Assembly (NCBI GenBank): GCA_904501685.1
Contig: CAJGBX010000067.1
Location: 1-7,083, forward strand
Reading direction: 5' to 3'
Length of the DNA: 7,083 nt
Source of the DNA: Clostridiaceae bacterium
GTDB taxonomy: Bacteria > Bacillota > Clostridia > Oscillospirales > Acutalibacteraceae
Part shown: piece after piece, positions 6,132 through 7,083 of the stretch
How the letters are laid out: every line of letters starts with the position of its first letter
How positions within the stretch are numbered: the stretch's first letter is position 1
Program-made: the position numbers and the translations under genes
The notes under the pieces: generated by a model
What the model saw: only the letters and a program-made list of their open reading frames with translations
The model's database searches: none
Told to the model about the DNA's origin: nothing

Positions 6132-6156
6132 TTTTCTACCTTTGGAGGAATGAACA

Positions 6157-7083
6157 ATGACGGGATTTGTACCTGCTATAGCCGTATTGGTAAGCTTTCT
6201 TGCGGCGTATCTTTTGGGATACCCGCTGATACCGCTGTTAAAACGCTTAAAATTCGGTCAAACTATACGTGAAGAGGGACCTTCTTGGCATAAGTCTAAG
6301 CAGGGAACACCTACAATGGGCGGAATATTGATTGCTATAGGTGTTATCTTAGGTGTAGTCTTTGCAATGGGTGCAAGTGCGGTTATAGACGACGGCTTAA
6401 AGCAAGAATTTGGCTCTGCAATAAGCTTTACCAAGCTTTTTGCAGGCTTAGGCTTGGCAATAGTGATGGGTATAATCGGCTTTATTGATGACTATATTAA
6501 GGTTGTGAAAAAACGCAACTTAGGATTAACCGCCTCGCAAAAAACCGTTCTGCAGGCATTAGGTTGCGCTACCTATCTTATCAGCCTTGCATTGGCAGGC
6601 CTTAAAACAACCTGGATTCCGTTTGTCGGTAAGGTGAGTGTTGTTTCCGGTTGGGGAATAATCTTTTGGCCGATTGCATTCTTCTTTATATACGGATTTA
6701 CCAATGCCGTAAACTTAACCGACGGACTTGACGGCTTGGCCTCAAGCGTAACGTTGGTTGTGTCGGTTGCATTTATGCTTATGGCAGGCTCATTGCAGAT
6801 GCTTGGTACAAATATTATCGCATCGGCATTGGCAGGTGCTTTGGTTGGTTTTCTTACCTGGAACTGGCATCCTGCAAAAATATTTATGGGTGACACCGGC
6901 TCTATGTTCTTAGGCGGTATGGTTGTTGCCTTGGCGTTTATGATTGACAGACCGATTTATCTTATGCTTGCAGGCATTATCTATCTTATTGAGGCTCTGT
7001 CGGTTGTATTGCAGGTGTTCTGGTTTAAAAAAACCGGCAAGAGGCTATTTAAAATGAGTCCTATCCACCACCATTTTGAAAAA
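6157..7083 (+). CDS. mraY: Phospho-N-acetylmuramoyl-pentapeptide-transferase (MraY), 3' end cut off by the window
   Basis: MraY is a polytopic membrane enzyme that transfers phospho-MurNAc-pentapeptide from UDP to undecaprenyl phosphate, giving lipid I. The frame stays open for 309 codons to the right edge. Most of the protein is present; family members usually run about 315-360 residues, so the last helix region is probably missing. Family motifs are the cytoplasmic KQGTPTMGG (48-56), the catalytic DDYIK (111-115), NLTDGLDGLA (186-195), FMGDTGS (243-249) and HHHFE (304-308). D111, D112 and D246 correspond to the conserved aspartates of the active site. Several hydrophobic helices alternate with these loops. 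The ATG has a strong ribosome binding site, GGAGG (6144-6148), 8 nt upstream, and starts 25 nt after murE. The start and identity are secure. Confidence 0.98.
   Translation, partial: MTGFVPAIAVLVSFLAAYLLGYPLIPLLKRLKFGQTIREEGPSWHKSKQGTPTMGGILIAIGVILGVVFAMGASAVIDDGLKQEFGSAISFTKLFAGLGLAIVMGIIGFIDDYIKVVKKRNLGLTASQKTVLQALGCATYLISLALAGLKTTWIPFVGKVSVVSGWGIIFWPIAFFFIYGFTNAVNLTDGLDGLASSVTLVVSVAFMLMAGSLQMLGTNIIASALAGALVGFLTWNWHPAKIFMGDTGSMFLGGMVVALAFMIDRPIYLMLAGIIYLIEALSVVLQVFWFKKTGKRLFKMSPIHHHFEK

Noticed and set aside
6573..6896. Minus-strand open frame of 107 codons within mraY
   Set aside because: The plus strand encodes unmistakable MraY with all family motifs across this stretch, so the antisense frame is a shadow.

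Overview
This window is the 5' end of a division and cell wall (dcw) gene cluster. It probably comes from an anaerobic, Gram-positive-type Firmicute of class Clostridia. I infer this from four things: moderately AT-rich DNA, the gene order mraZ-rsmH-ftsL-PBP-murE-mraY, a division PBP with two C-terminal PASTA domains, and a MurE with the meso-diaminopimelate signature DNPRxEDP. The many cysteines in the proteins fit an anaerobe. An Oscillospiraceae-like (Ruminococcaceae-like) bacterium is my best guess, but the sequence alone does not settle the genus.

Layout. Positions 35-241 hold a complete minus-strand tRNA-Leu(UAA) unit: a consensus -35/-10 promoter with an A-tract upstream, the tRNA with encoded CCA, and an intrinsic terminator. 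Positions 170-471 form the divergent intergenic region. It carries the tRNA promoter and, near its right end, the promoter and MraZ-type operator repeats for the dcw operon. From 472 to the right edge every gene is on the plus strand: mraZ (472-897), rsmH (904-1824), an ftsL-like gene (1863-2309), a class B penicillin-binding protein (2442-4685, probable TTG start), murE (4704-6131) and mraY (6157 to the edge, C-terminus missing). Spacers are 6, 38, 132, 18 and 25 nt. The only large gap, before the PBP gene, contains a perfect 11-bp hairpin without a U-tract.

How the genes work together. MraZ is the regulator of the cluster and probably binds the repeats before its own gene. RsmH methylates 16S rRNA. 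The FtsL-like protein and the PBP belong to the septal peptidoglycan synthesis machine. MurE makes the UDP-MurNAc-tripeptide, and after MurF completes the pentapeptide, MraY loads it onto undecaprenyl phosphate to make lipid I. No murF lies between murE and mraY here.

I found no mobile element, CRISPR array, riboswitch or undescribed system. The window is a conserved housekeeping locus. The points worth a second look are regulatory (operator array, intra-operon hairpin, PBP start codon) and a cysteine pair in the PBP at the spacing known from SpoVD.
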